The translations under genes were made by a program, and so were the position numbers. A stretch of DNA of 64,000 bases from CAVVST01 sp963750995 (GTDB lineage: Bacteria > Acidobacteriota > Vicinamibacteria > Vicinamibacterales > UBA2999): positions 682,001 through 746,000 of the forward strand of contig CAVVST010000004.1 of the NCBI GenBank assembly GCA_963750995.1. The letters run 5' to 3'. Each line of letters opens with the position of its first letter. Position 1 is the stretch's first letter. The notes under the pieces were generated by a model. The model searched no databases and was not told where the DNA came from. It was given only the letters and a program-made list of their open reading frames with translations. Of this stretch, positions 8,757-19,250 are shown in pieces.

Positions 8757-8806
8757 GTAGTGTCCGCCTTCAGGCGGACCAAGCCGGTCCGGCTAAAGCC
8801 GGACAC
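8757..8806. repeat. Paired GTCCGSC hairpins between convergent genes
   Basis: Two perfect 7-base-pair hairpins in tandem: GTCCGCC-TTCA-GGCGGAC (8762-8779) and GTCCGGC-TAAA-GCCGGAC (8787-8804). They lie in the gap between the exporter operon and the convergent DUF6282 gene, so they could act as a bidirectional terminator although no U-tract follows. Close copies occur at 41834-41912, marking a dispersed repeat family. Confidence 0.75.
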
Positions 8807-8833
8807 GACTGTACAAATGGAAGCCGCTCTAAG

Positions 8834-9742
8834 TCAGGGGAGACCGAGCAGCCGCGCGGGATTCTGGCGCGACATGCGATCGATGTCCTGTGCGCTGAAT
8901 CCCCTCGCCTGCATCGCTACCAGAAAGGCGCCGTAGCCTTCGGCTGGCTTGGGATTGGTGGCCTGGCCCAGGTCCGACGAGAGGATGCAGTACTCAGGAC
9001 CGATCTGCTTGATCGCGGCGGCGAAACGGTCATACCGCTCGCCGGCGTCGGGCGAAACCGGTGTGCTGCCGACGAACTCGATGAAGGCGCCCAGCGATGC
9101 CGCCTCCTTCATCTGCGCGACCGTCATCTCGATGGGTGCGTTCATCGCATGCGTCACCACCATGTTGCGCGCGTTCTGGCGGCGTCCTTCCCGAAGGAGC
9201 ATCAGCCCTTCGGCGGCCGATGAATGACCGGTGGCAAGGACGAGATTGTGCTTGGCGACCAGCGCAATGACCCGCGTGACGTCCGGGAGCAGAGATCCGT
9301 TGCGCGACACGCTGACGGAGGGGCGGTTCTCCTTCGAGACGCGCACCTGGTTCTCGGAATCGAAAGTCGGGAACCAGACGACGCGGCCCCATCCGCCGGT
9401 CACCTTCGTCATGTGCTCCACCGCCGCCGGATTGATGCCGCCGACGGTCAGGTTCAAGTCGATTCCGCCGAATACTTCGATCCCCGGGACGAGCGTGCGA
9501 GCGAGATAGGCGTCGCCCGCCGTCGATTCGTAATGGTTCTTGATGACGATTGCCCGCATGCCGCGGTCGCGGGCCTCGCGCGCGGCCTGGATCACGTCCA
9601 GCGAGCGCGGACGGTCGTCAGGGGCGCCGTGCACGTGAATGTCAATCGCGCCCTTCAGCGCGACGGCCGCGTCGGGCGCCTGGCCGGAGAGAAGCGGCGG
9701 AAGCGCGAACGACACCACAAGGGTCGCGATCAGTGTTTTCAT
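8834..9742 (-). CDS. DUF6282-family amidohydrolase-like secreted protein
   Basis: A 302-residue protein with a signal peptide (about residues 1-20). The fold looks like a metal-dependent TIM-barrel hydrolase: an early HVH pair in DIHVHGAPD (about residues 34-42), then KNHYES, TGHSS and THAMN histidines, and a late acidic SSDLGQ. These are the expected metal and catalytic positions of the amidohydrolase superfamily, and the overall pattern fits DUF6282, whose substrate is unknown. It is last in the operon and its ATG overlaps the PQQ dehydrogenase stop (ATGA). The dehydrogenase and hydrolase may act on related extracellular compounds, by context only. Confidence 0.8.
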   Translation of the reverse strand: MKTLIATLVVSFALPPLLSGQAPDAAVALKGAIDIHVHGAPDDRPRSLDVIQAAREARDRGMRAIVIKNHYESTAGDAYLARTLVPGIEVFGGIDLNLTVGGINPAAVEHMTKVTGGWGRVVWFPTFDSENQVRVSKENRPSVSVSRNGSLLPDVTRVIALVAKHNLVLATGHSSAAEGLMLLREGRRQNARNMVVTHAMNAPIEMTVAQMKEAASLGAFIEFVGSTPVSPDAGERYDRFAAAIKQIGPEYCILSSDLGQATNPKPAEGYGAFLVAMQARGFSAQDIDRMSRQNPARLLGLP

Positions 9743-10906
9743 GGCGCGGGAGAGATGCGGAGGATTCTATCGTCGGTCGCAGCGGGACTGCCGCGCCCGT
9801 CGCGGTTGTTCGTTGCCAGGTACAGAAAGCCGTCCGGTCCCGGGATGACGTCGCGGAGGCGCCCGAACCGGCCGTTCAACAGCACTTCCTGCGAGGCAAT
9901 ACGCGGCGCCGGGCCGTCGGGGATGAGTCGGAGAAGATGCGTGCCGCGCAGCGTGCCGGTGAAAACGTTGTTGACGAATCTCGGAAACGGGTCGCCCCGG
10001 TAGAACGACGTCCCCGACGGAGCGATAGCGGGATTATAGAAGGTCAGTGGCGTGCGCATGCCGGCCATGACCTGGTTGCCTTCGATGCGCGGCCAGCCGT
10101 AGTTCGCGCCGGCTTCGATGGCATTCACCTCGTCGTTGCCGACGTTCCCGTGCTCCACCGCCCACAACTGTCCAGTCACCGGATGCCAGTCGAGCCCCTG
10201 GGGATTGCGATGACCGTACCGAGTACACCGGTGAACCGAACGGATTCTCCCGAGGCGTCGTGCCGTCGCGGTTGATCCGGAGAATCTTGCCGGCCAGCGA
10301 TCCCAGGTCCTGCGGAAGGTTGGTGTTCGCCGCGTCACCGGCGGTGATGTAGAGCAGGCCATCAGGACCGAACTTGATCCGGCCGCCGTCGTGGATCTGC
10401 GCCGCCGGGATGCCGTCCAGCAGCACAGCGCGTTCGGCCAGCCGCGACCCGGCTTCGCGGTACCGGACGACGCGGTTGACGGGAGCTCCTCCGGTCCGTG
10501 CCGAGTAATACAGGTAGACGAGCCTCGTCTGGGCGAACTGTGGATCGAGCGCGAGTCCGAGCAGGCCCGCCTCTCCTTCGGTATAGGCGTCGTCCACCGT
10601 CAGGGCGAGCTCGGATGTGCGGGACGCGAGACTGACAATGCGCACGCGCCCCGGCCGCTCGGTGACGAAGAGGCGGCCGTCCGGCGCAAACGCCATCGAC
10701 CATGGGATCTCGAGGTTCGTGACCACCGGCTCGACAATGAACCTGACGCCGTCGGTCGTCGTGAATACGTCGCCGGGAGGGGTGTTTGGACTGGGCGTCG
10801 CTGGCGCCGGGGACGTGGACGGCGAATCGGCCGGGCAGCCGCGCGTCTCAGCGACTTGGACGGCGAGAACGAACGCGAAGACGCCCGCGAGCATGCCGTA
10901 GGGCAT
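9739..10906 (-). CDS. PQQ-dependent sugar (sorbosone-type) dehydrogenase, frameshifted
   Basis: A secreted six-bladed glucose/sorbosone dehydrogenase. The N-terminal part has a signal or anchor segment and a Pro/Ser-rich linker, then LEIPWSMAFAPDGRLFVTER, EAGLLGLALDPQF, IHDGGRIKFGPDGLLYITAGDA (split here as IHDGGRIKFGPDG) and GSLAGKILRINRDG. The reading frame then breaks near 10216-10222, after GSPVYS. The expected YGHRNPQGLDWHP continues in another frame and runs to NDEVNAIEAGANYGWP and the C-terminus. One extra base explains the break. The family uses PQQ and oxidises aldose-type sugars in the periplasm. Since many genes here show similar breaks, I treat this as a probable sequencing indel. 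Confidence 0.82.
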
Positions 10907-10916
10907 GACCGTGATC

Positions 10917-12215
10917 TTACGCCGCCTGCATCGCCTGCGCTTCGCCCTGTTCGACGTCGACCCGCGTGAGCACCGCGGCGCCGGCTATGAAGAAAACGAT
11001 GACCGACAGCACAGCCGCCCGACTCGAACCAAACAGGGTGACCGAGGCGGCAAACAGTGCAGGGCCAAAGATGCCGGCGAATTTCTCGAACACCGAGAAA
11101 AAGCCGAAGTACTCCGAGGACTTGTGCTTCGGGATCATGCGCGCGAACAGCGAACGGCTCAGCGCCTGGCTCCCGCCCTGGACCGTTCCCACCAGGAACG
11201 CCAGCGCGAAGAACTGCCACGTCGTCGTCATGAAGTAGCCGAGGATGCTGATGCCGATGTAGACGGCCAGGGATAGGTAGATGGCGCGCTTCGGGCCGAT
11301 GCGGCCGGCCAGCCATCCGAACGCGAACGAGCAGGGAATGCCGGTGAACTGGACCACGACGAAGGCCGCGATCTGCGCGTTTCGATCGATGCCGATCTCA
11401 GCGCCGTAGATCGAGGCCATCCTGATGATCGTCTGGATACCGTCGTTGTAAAGCAGGAACGCCACGAGCATCAGGAACGCCTGGCGATACCCGCGAAGCT
11501 CGTGGAACGTTTCCCAGACACGCACCAGTGCCGCCTGGATGGAGTTCTCGGTGCCCGTCTCATCCGATTCCAGCGCCCGCGGGGGCTCGGGAACCTGCCG
11601 CATCAGCGGGATGGAGAAGATGAGCCACCAGAACGCGACGCTGGCAAATGACAGCTTGATCGCCGCCACGGTGTCCGGCAGTCCGAACGTCGCCGGGCTC
11701 AGGATCCATGCGAGGTTCACCAGCAGGAGCACGCCGCCGCCGAGGAATCCCAGCGCGAAGCCCGAGGTGGACACGCGGTCGAGCTCCTCGGGCGCGGCAA
11801 TGTGCGGCAGCAGCGAGTCGTAGAACACCTGGCTCGCCGCCACGCCGATGTTGGCGACGACGAAGAGCAGTGCCGCGTATGTCCATTCGCCGCGGTCGAT
11901 CGTCGTCATCAGCAGCGTCGCGACGACGCCCACGGCCATGAACACGGCCAGCAGCTTCTTCTTCACGGCGCGATAGTCGGCCACCGCCCCGAGCACTGGT
12001 CCGAGCAGCGCGACGATGGTTACGGCGAGGGTCGTCGACCAGGCGAAGCGGCCGGTCGCCTCGGCAGGAGACAGCCCCGCCGCCGCGTAATCGCTGAAGA
12101 AGGGTGGAAACACCGCCACGATTACCGTGGTCCAGAAGGCGGAGTTCGCCCAGTCGTACATCGCCCACGCGCGCAGCTCGCGCCGGTGGAGGCCGAGGCG
12201 CTCGAGCGTCGTCAT
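10917..12215 (-). CDS. MFS transporter, UMF1/Atg22-like family
   Basis: A 432-residue membrane protein with about 12 hydrophobic segments. The N-terminal signature RAWAMYDWANSAFWTTVIVA is diagnostic of the UMF1 family (Atg22-like major facilitator carriers). Other family landmarks are LLGPVLGAVADYRAVKKK near residues 72-89 and GGSQALSRSLFARMIPKHKS near residues 345-365. Substrates in bacteria are unknown, while yeast Atg22 effluxes amino acids from the vacuole. It starts one base after the ATPase stop and ends 10 bases before the PQQ dehydrogenase start, so it belongs to the same operon and might handle the product of the periplasmic enzymes. Confidence 0.9.
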   Translation of the reverse strand: MTTLERLGLHRRELRAWAMYDWANSAFWTTVIVAVFPPFFSDYAAAGLSPAEATGRFAWSTTLAVTIVALLGPVLGAVADYRAVKKKLLAVFMAVGVVATLLMTTIDRGEWTYAALLFVVANIGVAASQVFYDSLLPHIAAPEELDRVSTSGFALGFLGGGVLLLVNLAWILSPATFGLPDTVAAIKLSFASVAFWWLIFSIPLMRQVPEPPRALESDETGTENSIQAALVRVWETFHELRGYRQAFLMLVAFLLYNDGIQTIIRMASIYGAEIGIDRNAQIAAFVVVQFTGIPCSFAFGWLAGRIGPKRAIYLSLAVYIGISILGYFMTTTWQFFALAFLVGTVQGGSQALSRSLFARMIPKHKSSEYFGFFSVFEKFAGIFGPALFAASVTLFGSSRAAVLSVIVFFIAGAAVLTRVDVEQGEAQAMQAA

Positions 12216-12216
12216 G

Positions 12217-13362
12217 TCAGTGCGTCTTCCGCGCGATCCACTCGCGAAGCAGCGAATCCACGACCACGTACTGCGGGCCTTCCTTCAGGAGGAGATCCTG
12301 TTTCATGAGAGCCGCCAGCGACGCCTGGATGCTCGACGGCCCGCCGAGGCGGTAGCGCAACCGCACGTCGGCCGACAGCAGCTCGCGGCCGTCCTGCAGG
12401 ACCACGGCCCGCAGCACCGCACGCTGCGCCAGCGTCAGTCGCTGCCAGATCGCCTCGAACATGGTTTCCTGTTCGGCGAGCAGCCGGGTCAACGTCGAGT
12501 GCAGGTGCTCGAGCCCGACCTTCCGGCTGCCGGCGGCGCGAAGGTCGTCCCAGGTTTCGTGCGCCAGGCGCTGGACGTCGTATGGAAGGTTGCCGGCCAG
12601 GTCGACGATCGCCGCGCCGATGCCGGGTTCCGGCCGGACGCCGCTGCCGGCGAACCGCGATTCGATGAACTCCGCGAATACCGGGCCCGGGATCTTCTCG
12701 AGCCGCATCACGGGGCCGGCCTTGTAGAACGGCCGGCGCGGGCCGATCATCTTGTCCATCAGGCTCGGCTCGGATCCGGCGAACACGTATCCCACCTTGC
12801 GCTGTTGCTGCGCAGCGGCGCGCAGCGCGTGCTCGACCGACCCGCCGTTGAATCCTTCGATCGCCTGGAACTCGTCGAGCGCGACGATGACCGTCCGCTT
12901 CCGTTCGGCCGCCAGCTTTCCGGGCAGCGCGAAGATCTCGTTGGCCAGCCGGTTCGCATCACGCTCCGACTTGACGGCCGGAAATGCCACGGCGAACTCG
13001 CCGGTCCCCTTCGAGCCTGCCTCGAATCTCAGCTCGGGTCGCGTCGTCGTGATCGCCTCGCTCAGCCACGTTCGGGCGCGTTCCCATCTCGTCTCCACCG
13101 ACGCCAGCGCCCGCGCGTATCCCTCGAGGAACGACACGTAGGAGCTGTAGCTGCTGACCGTCAGCTCAACCGTGAGGCTGCCCTGCCGTGACAACGTACC
13201 GAGCGCCTGCCGCACCAGCGACGACTTGCCGTATCGGCGCGGCGAGATCAGAAACACCTTCTGCGCCGCGGTCAGGTCCGCCACCAGGCGGTCGAGCTCG
13301 ACGTCGCGATCCGCGAACGCCTCTCGCGGCACGATTTCACCGTAAACAAAGGGGTTTTCCAT
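12217..13362 (-). CDS. AAA/STAND-like ATPase with C-terminal winged helix
   Basis: A 381-residue protein of the archaeal-type ATPase_2 kind. Walker A is SPRRYGKSSLV (about residues 41-51); Walker B is TVIVALDEFQAIE (about residues 136-148). The C-terminal 100 residues resemble a winged-helix domain (TLAQRAVLRAV, then RLGGPSSIQASLAALMKQDL). I place the start at the ATG whose protein begins MENPFVYGE because a GGAG-type site precedes it; a longer frame upstream is not protein-like. Its exact job is unknown; such ATPases are thought to act as switches or in nucleic-acid transactions. It is first in the operon with the carrier and dehydrogenase, downstream of a 17-base palindrome (13381-13397). 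Confidence 0.8.
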   Translation of the reverse strand: MENPFVYGEIVPREAFADRDVELDRLVADLTAAQKVFLISPRRYGKSSLVRQALGTLSRQGSLTVELTVSSYSSYVSFLEGYARALASVETRWERARTWLSEAITTTRPELRFEAGSKGTGEFAVAFPAVKSERDANRLANEIFALPGKLAAERKRTVIVALDEFQAIEGFNGGSVEHALRAAAQQQRKVGYVFAGSEPSLMDKMIGPRRPFYKAGPVMRLEKIPGPVFAEFIESRFAGSGVRPEPGIGAAIVDLAGNLPYDVQRLAHETWDDLRAAGSRKVGLEHLHSTLTRLLAEQETMFEAIWQRLTLAQRAVLRAVVLQDGRELLSADVRLRYRLGGPSSIQASLAALMKQDLLLKEGPQYVVVDSLLREWIARKTH

Positions 13363-13380
13363 CACTCCATTACGCTGGAC

Positions 13381-13397
13381 GCCGTAACCGTTACGGC
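13381..13397. promoter_or_regulatory. 17-base perfect palindrome upstream of ATPase operon
   Basis: GCCGTAAC at 13381-13388, a single central base, and GTTACGGC at 13390-13397. It lies 19 bases upstream of the ATPase start codon on the minus strand, with a further related GTTACG/CGTAAC element at about 13402-13409. Position and symmetry suggest an operator for an unidentified dimeric regulator. Confidence 0.55.
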
Positions 13398-13435
13398 GAT
13401 TAACGTAACACGGAACAGTGGCAGGTGGTAGCCAG

Positions 13436-14122
13436 CTACGCGAGCCCGTCGAGCGACAGCTGCCCGGTGTAGATCGCCATTCCGACCACGGCATCGATGC
13501 CGTGGCCGTGCAGGCTCTCGATCTCGTCGCGCGTCGTGATTCCGCCGGCGGCGGTGAGGCGCCGGCTGGTGGCACCGCGCACCGCCAGGATCGCGGCCAT
13601 GTCGGTGCCCTGCATCAACCCTTCCTTGTCGACGTGGGTGTAGAGAAACTCGCCACAGTACGGCTCGAGCGCCTGGACGGCCTCCACCGCGGTGATGGAG
13701 AGCACGGTTTTCCAGCCGTGAATGGCGACGCGGCCGCCCCGGCTGTCAACCGCGGCAATGACGCGCTCAGGTCCGATCGCGCCAGCCAGGGTGCGGGCGA
13801 AGTCGACGTCCACGGTGGCGCCGCGAAACAGCGCCGAGCTGACGATCACCGCGTGAGCGCCGTGCCCCAGCACCGTCTCCGCCCGCTCGACGCTGCGAAT
13901 CCCGCCGCCAACGCGACAGGGAAGCCGGGCGCAGATCGAGGCGACGATCGCCGCGTTGTCGCCCTGGCCCTTCGCGGCATCGAGGTCAATCAGCTGGACG
14001 CGCGGGAAGCGCTCGAACTTCCTGATCCACGGCTCGGGATCGGGCGCTTCGATCGCCAGCTTCTCCCCCTGGACGAGCTGGACGACGTGACCGCCCTGCA
14101 GATCGATCGACGGAATTAGCAT
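13436..14122 (-). CDS. hisA: Phosphoribosyl-formimino-AICAR ribotide isomerase HisA
   Basis: A 228-residue (beta-alpha)8 barrel that isomerises ProFAR to PRFAR in histidine synthesis. The N-terminus MLIPSIDLQGGHVVQLVQG carries the first catalytic Asp (D7), followed by VQLIDLDAAKG, the phosphate-binding CRVGGGIRS and the second phosphate site LTAAGGITT. The second general-acid/base Asp lies in YTHVDKEG, in place of the usual TDIDRDG. It is slightly shorter than typical HisA (about 245). It is the last gene of the his operon, sharing one base with the hisF stop/start junction (TAATG type). Confidence 0.93.
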   Translation of the reverse strand: MLIPSIDLQGGHVVQLVQGEKLAIEAPDPEPWIRKFERFPRVQLIDLDAAKGQGDNAAIVASICARLPCRVGGGIRSVERAETVLGHGAHAVIVSSALFRGATVDVDFARTLAGAIGPERVIAAVDSRGGRVAIHGWKTVLSITAVEAVQALEPYCGEFLYTHVDKEGLMQGTDMAAILAVRGATSRRLTAAGGITTRDEIESLHGHGIDAVVGMAIYTGQLSLDGLA

Positions 14123-14889
14123 CAGAGCCTGACAGGGATTCCCGCGTTGTGCAGGTAGCGCTTCACGTCGGCGACGCCGGTATCGGCGTAGTGGAAGATG
14201 GATGCCGCGAGCGCCGCGTCGGCATGGCCGGCCGTGAAGACGTCGGCGAAGTGCTCGAGCCCGCCAGCGCCCCCCGAGGCGATGACCGGAATGTTCACGG
14301 CATCGGCGACCGCGGCGGTCAGCTCGCAGTCGAAGCCGGCGCGCGTGCCGTCGCGGTCCATCGACGTCAGCAGGATCTCACCAGCACCGCGCGATTCGGC
14401 CTCGCGGGCCCACTCGACCGCGCCGCGCGAGGCGTCGGCCGTGCCGCTTCGCACGAAGACGCCGAACCTTCCCCGGCCGGCCTCGTCCATGCGCTTCGCG
14501 TCGATCGCGACGATCACCGCCTGGCTGCCGTAGCGCCGCGCGAGGGTTGAAATCAGATCCGGGTGGCGCAGGGCCGCGGTGTTGAGGCTGACCTTGTCGG
14601 CGCCGGCATCGACGGCGGCGGCGGCCGCGCTCTCATCGCGGATGCCGCCGCCAACCGTGAGCGGCAGAAAAATCTCGCGCGCGACCGCGTTGATGGTTCG
14701 TGCCAGCGCCTGCCGGCTCTCGAGCGTCGCTGTGATGTCGAGCACGACCACCTCGTCGATCCCCTCGACGTTGTAGCGGCGGGCGAGTGCCGCCGGATCG
14801 CCGGCGTGACGCAGTTGCTGGAACTGGACGCCTTTGACCACCTGTCCGTCGCGCACGTCCATGCACGCGATGATCCGCTTGGTCAGCAT
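14122..14889 (-). CDS. hisF: Imidazole glycerol phosphate synthase cyclase subunit HisF
   Basis: A 255-residue barrel subunit that uses ammonia from HisH to form imidazole glycerol phosphate and AICAR. MLTKRIIACMDVRDGQVVKG includes catalytic D11; LTVGGGIRDE and VIASGGAGG are the two phosphate-binding loops; the second catalytic Asp sits in ILLTSMDRDGTRAGFD. Full length for the family (about 252-258). It directly abuts hisH (14890), as expected for two subunits of one heterodimer. Confidence 0.96.
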   Translation of the reverse strand: MLTKRIIACMDVRDGQVVKGVQFQQLRHAGDPAALARRYNVEGIDEVVVLDITATLESRQALARTINAVAREIFLPLTVGGGIRDESAAAAAVDAGADKVSLNTAALRHPDLISTLARRYGSQAVIVAIDAKRMDEAGRGRFGVFVRSGTADASRGAVEWAREAESRGAGEILLTSMDRDGTRAGFDCELTAAVADAVNIPVIASGGAGGLEHFADVFTAGHADAALAASIFHYADTGVADVKRYLHNAGIPVRL

Positions 14890-15495
14890 CTATCGGCAGA
14901 GTCCGAGGAAGTTGCGGAGGATCTGGAGTCCGGCATCGCCCGATTTTTCCGGGTGGAACTGCACGCCGAAGACGTTCTCGCGCTCCACCGCCGCCGCGAA
15001 ACGCTCCGCGTGCGTCGTCGATGCCACACAATCCGCCGTCACCGGGGCGGCGAAGGAATGGGTGAAATAGACGTGCGCGCCGGCATCGAGTCCCGCCAAG
15101 AGCCGCGAACGCCGGGGAAGGTCCAGTGCATTCCAGCCGACGTGCGGAATCTTCAGCCGCTGCGCCGCGTCGCCGCGGAGAAGGTGGCAGCGGCCGGCGA
15201 GCACACCGAGCCCGGGCACGTCGGGCGCCTCTTCGCTGCCTTCGTACAGCCACTGCATCCCGACGCAGATGCCGAGCAGCGGCGTGCCGGCCTCGACGGC
15301 GCGGCCGATCGCCTCGCGCCATGGACTGCCGAGCGCCGTGGTGGCGGAAAAATGGCCGACGCCCGGGACGATGACGCCGGCGGCGCCCTCGCAGGCGGCG
15401 GGCGCCTCGGGCACGGTGAATTCGGCGCCGAGCGAGGCCAGCGCCTTCTTCACGGACGTCAGGTTGCCGGCGCCGTAGTCGACGAGCGCGATCAC
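14890..15495 (-). CDS. hisH: Imidazole glycerol phosphate synthase glutaminase subunit HisH
   Basis: A 201-residue class I glutamine amidotransferase. The nucleophile Cys is in LLGICVGMQWLYEGSEE; the catalytic His-Glu pair is in FGVQFHPEKSG near the C-terminus; the oxyanion region is IVPGVGHFS. It supplies ammonia to HisF through the barrel. The start ATG overlaps the hisB stop by four bases, and the gene directly precedes hisF. Confidence 0.96.
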   Translation of the reverse strand: MIALVDYGAGNLTSVKKALASLGAEFTVPEAPAACEGAAGVIVPGVGHFSATTALGSPWREAIGRAVEAGTPLLGICVGMQWLYEGSEEAPDVPGLGVLAGRCHLLRGDAAQRLKIPHVGWNALDLPRRSRLLAGLDAGAHVYFTHSFAAPVTADCVASTTHAERFAAAVERENVFGVQFHPEKSGDAGLQILRNFLGLCR

Positions 15496-16085
15496 AGCAG
15501 GCCCTTGGTGCTGGGCAGCATTTTCGCGAGCCGCGCGTCCTTGGCGCAGGCGACGCGAAGGGCGCGCGCGAACGCCTTGAACACCGCCTCGACGTGATGG
15601 TGGCTGGAGCGTCCGTACAGCACGGTGCAGTGGACGTTGGCTCGCGCGGCGGCGGCGAATCCCTCGAAGAAATCGTGAATCAGCTCGCTCTGCAGGTCGC
15701 CCACCCGGCGGACCCGCAGCTTGAGGTCGATCACGGCGTGCGGCCGGCCGCTCAGATCGATGGCGGCGACGGCAAGCGTCTCGTCCATCGGCATCACGAA
15801 GTAGCCGGCGCGATTGATGCCCTTACGCGTGCCGAGCGCCTTCAGCGTCGCCTCTCCGAGAGCGATGCCGATGTCCTCGACGGTGTGATGCTGGTCGACG
15901 TCCAGGTCCCCGGTCGCGCGCAGCGTGAGATCAAAGCCGCCATGCCGCGTGAACAGCTCCAGCATGTGGTCGAGGAACCGGATCCCGGTGCTGACGTCAT
16001 AACGGCCCTGGCCGTCGACGACGAGCCGGCCGCGGATCTGCGTCTCGGTGGTCCGGCGATCAAAAGACGCCGCGCGCGGTTTCAT
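15492..16085 (-). CDS. hisB: Imidazoleglycerol-phosphate dehydratase HisB
   Basis: A 197-residue monofunctional dehydratase. The duplicated manganese-binding motifs are visible: FLDHMLELFTRHGGFDL and DQHHTVEDIGIALGEA in the first half, FFEGFAAAARANVHC and SSHHHVEAVFKAFARAL in the second. There is no fused histidinol-phosphatase domain, and no separate phosphatase gene is seen in the operon. I chose the ATG at 16085 (protein begins MKPRAASFDRRT), which forms an ATGA overlap with the hisC stop. Confidence 0.96.
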   Translation of the reverse strand: MKPRAASFDRRTTETQIRGRLVVDGQGRYDVSTGIRFLDHMLELFTRHGGFDLTLRATGDLDVDQHHTVEDIGIALGEATLKALGTRKGINRAGYFVMPMDETLAVAAIDLSGRPHAVIDLKLRVRRVGDLQSELIHDFFEGFAAAARANVHCTVLYGRSSHHHVEAVFKAFARALRVACAKDARLAKMLPSTKGLL

Positions 16086-17115
16086 CGGACCTGCCTCAAG
16101 GCAATTTCCTCCAGCGCGGTGATGGCGGCGCTGGTGTGCTCGAGCATCCCCGCAGTCATCCGGATGCACCCGGGTGTCGTCGGATCCTTGGAGCGATCCC
16201 GGACGTGAATCTTTCTTGCCGCCAACGCCTCGATCATCGGGGCCGTCTCGCCGACGCGCACCATCACGTAGTTGGCGGCGCTGGGCCAGTACTGGTAGCC
16301 GAGGCGGTCGAAGGCCGCGTATAGCCGCTGACGAGATTCCCGAACCTGCGCCGCGTAGCGCGGCAGGAAGTCCGCATCCTGCAGCGCCGCATGCATCGCC
16401 GCCAGCGCCACGCCGTTGATGTTGAACGGCAGCGTCACGCTGCGCACCGGGTCGAGCGCCTGCGGCTGGCCGATGACGACCCCCACGCGCATGCCGGCGA
16501 GGCCGTACGCCTTCGAGAACGTGCGGCCGACGAGGACGTTGGGAAAGCGTTCCAGCTCCGGCAGGAACGTCGTGCCGCCGAACTCGATGTACGCCTCGTC
16601 GATGAGCACGACGGCGCGGGGCGCAGCCTCGCTGATGCGAATCAGATCCGGAATCGGAATCAGCTGCCCGGTCGGGTTGTTGGGCGTGTTGAGAAAGATC
16701 ATCCGCGTCCGCGGTGTGATCGCGTCGATGACGGCCTGGGTCGGAAACGCGTAGTCCCGGTCCGGCGGCACGCGGATCGCCGTCGCGCCGACCGCGGCGG
16801 TCGAATTGGGGTACGGATCGAACGCCGGCAAGGGGATGATCGTCTCGGCGTCGTGAATGCGTGGCTTCGCAATGTGGCCGATCGCGGCCATCAGGATGCC
16901 CTCGTCGAGGCCGTTAGTCAGCAGCACCCAGTCGGGATCGACGCCAAAGTGCCGCGCCGTTGCCTGAACGGCCTCGCGGTACTGCGGATAGGTCGACACG
17001 TCCGAGGGACGCACGTGGCGGATCGCCTCGAGCACCCGCGGCGAGCAGCCGCCGGTGTTCTCGTTCAAGTGCAGCCGCAGCCCTTCGCCGGGATCCGGAT
17101 AACCCTGTAGCACCA

Positions 17116-17116
<1 letters not shown>
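16082..17116 (-). CDS. hisC: Histidinol-phosphate aminotransferase HisC
   Basis: A 344-residue fold-type I PLP aminotransferase. Features: HLNENTGGCSPRVLEAI near the N-terminus, FLNTPNNPTGQ (PLP contact Asn), VVLIDEAYIEFGG (PLP Asp and Tyr), and RTFSKAYGLAGMRVG with the Schiff-base lysine. The start ATG at 17116 shares one base with the hisD stop (TAATG). A much longer frame runs upstream but it is antisense-like and overlaps hisD, so it is rejected. Confidence 0.95.
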
Positions 17117-18354
<1,238 letters not shown>

Positions 18355-18362
18355 GTCTACCG

Positions 18363-19250
18363 CTAGACGACGATCTTGTTCAGCGGGTACTCGACGATGC
18401 CCTGACCGCCGGCGGCTTTCACTTTCGGAATCAGGTCACGCACCGTCCGCTCTTCGATGATGGTGTTGACGGCGACCCACTGTTCGTCGCTCAGCGACGA
18501 GATCGTCGGCCGCTGCAGCGCCGGCAGCAGCGCGAGAATCTTGTCGAGGTCGGTCCGCCGCACGTTCAGCATCAGCCCGACGCGTCCCTGTGCTTCGATC
18601 GCCGCGCGCAGCAGCAGCGCGAGGTTCTCGATCTTGGTCCGCTTCCAGGAATCCGCCAGCGCCACATCGTTGGCGATCAGCTGGGTATTCGATTCCATGA
18701 TGGTGTCGAGGATGCGCAGACGGTTCGCGCGCAGGCTCGAGCCGGTCTCGGTCACCTCGACGATGCCGTCGGCGAGCACCGGAGGCTTGACCTCGGTGGC
18801 GCCCCAGGAAAATTCGACGTTGACCGGCACCTGCAACCTCTCGAAATACGCCTTGGTGACCCTCACCAGTTCGGTGGCGATGGTGGCGCCGGCAAAATCC
18901 GCCGGCGTCTTGAACCGTGAATCCTCCGGTGCTGCCAGGACCCAGCGCACTTTGCCGAAGCTCTGCTTCGCGTAGATCAGATCCGTCACCGGCGTCAGCG
19001 CATGCTTCGCTTCACCGCCCAGCTTGTGCTCGGCGATCCAGTCCTGGCCGGTCAATCCCGCGTCAAGCACGCCGTCGCAGACGTAGCGCGCCATCTCCTG
19101 CGCGCGGATCAGCATGCATTCGATCTCGGGGTCGTCGATCGAGGGGAAGTACGAGCGCGAGCTGACGTAGATGTTGAAGCCGGCGCGCGCGAACAGCTGG
19201 ATCGTCGCGTCCTGGAGCGATCCCTTCGGAATGCCGAGTTTGAGCTTCAT
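18363..19250 (-). CDS. hisG: ATP phosphoribosyltransferase HisG, long form
   Basis: A 295-residue HisG with the catalytic domain first (LKLGIPKGSLQDATIQLFAR, GLTGQDWI, GIVEVTETGSSLRANRLRIL) and a C-terminal regulatory ACT-like domain (about residues 220-295) that gives allosteric inhibition by histidine. No hisZ is needed for this long form. I chose the ATG at 19250, which overlaps the hisI stop (ATGA). First committed enzyme of the pathway, so it is a control point in addition to the attenuator upstream. Confidence 0.95.
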   Translation of the reverse strand: MKLKLGIPKGSLQDATIQLFARAGFNIYVSSRSYFPSIDDPEIECMLIRAQEMARYVCDGVLDAGLTGQDWIAEHKLGGEAKHALTPVTDLIYAKQSFGKVRWVLAAPEDSRFKTPADFAGATIATELVRVTKAYFERLQVPVNVEFSWGATEVKPPVLADGIVEVTETGSSLRANRLRILDTIMESNTQLIANDVALADSWKRTKIENLALLLRAAIEAQGRVGLMLNVRRTDLDKILALLPALQRPTISSLSDEQWVAVNTIIEERTVRDLIPKVKAAGGQGIVEYPLNKIVV

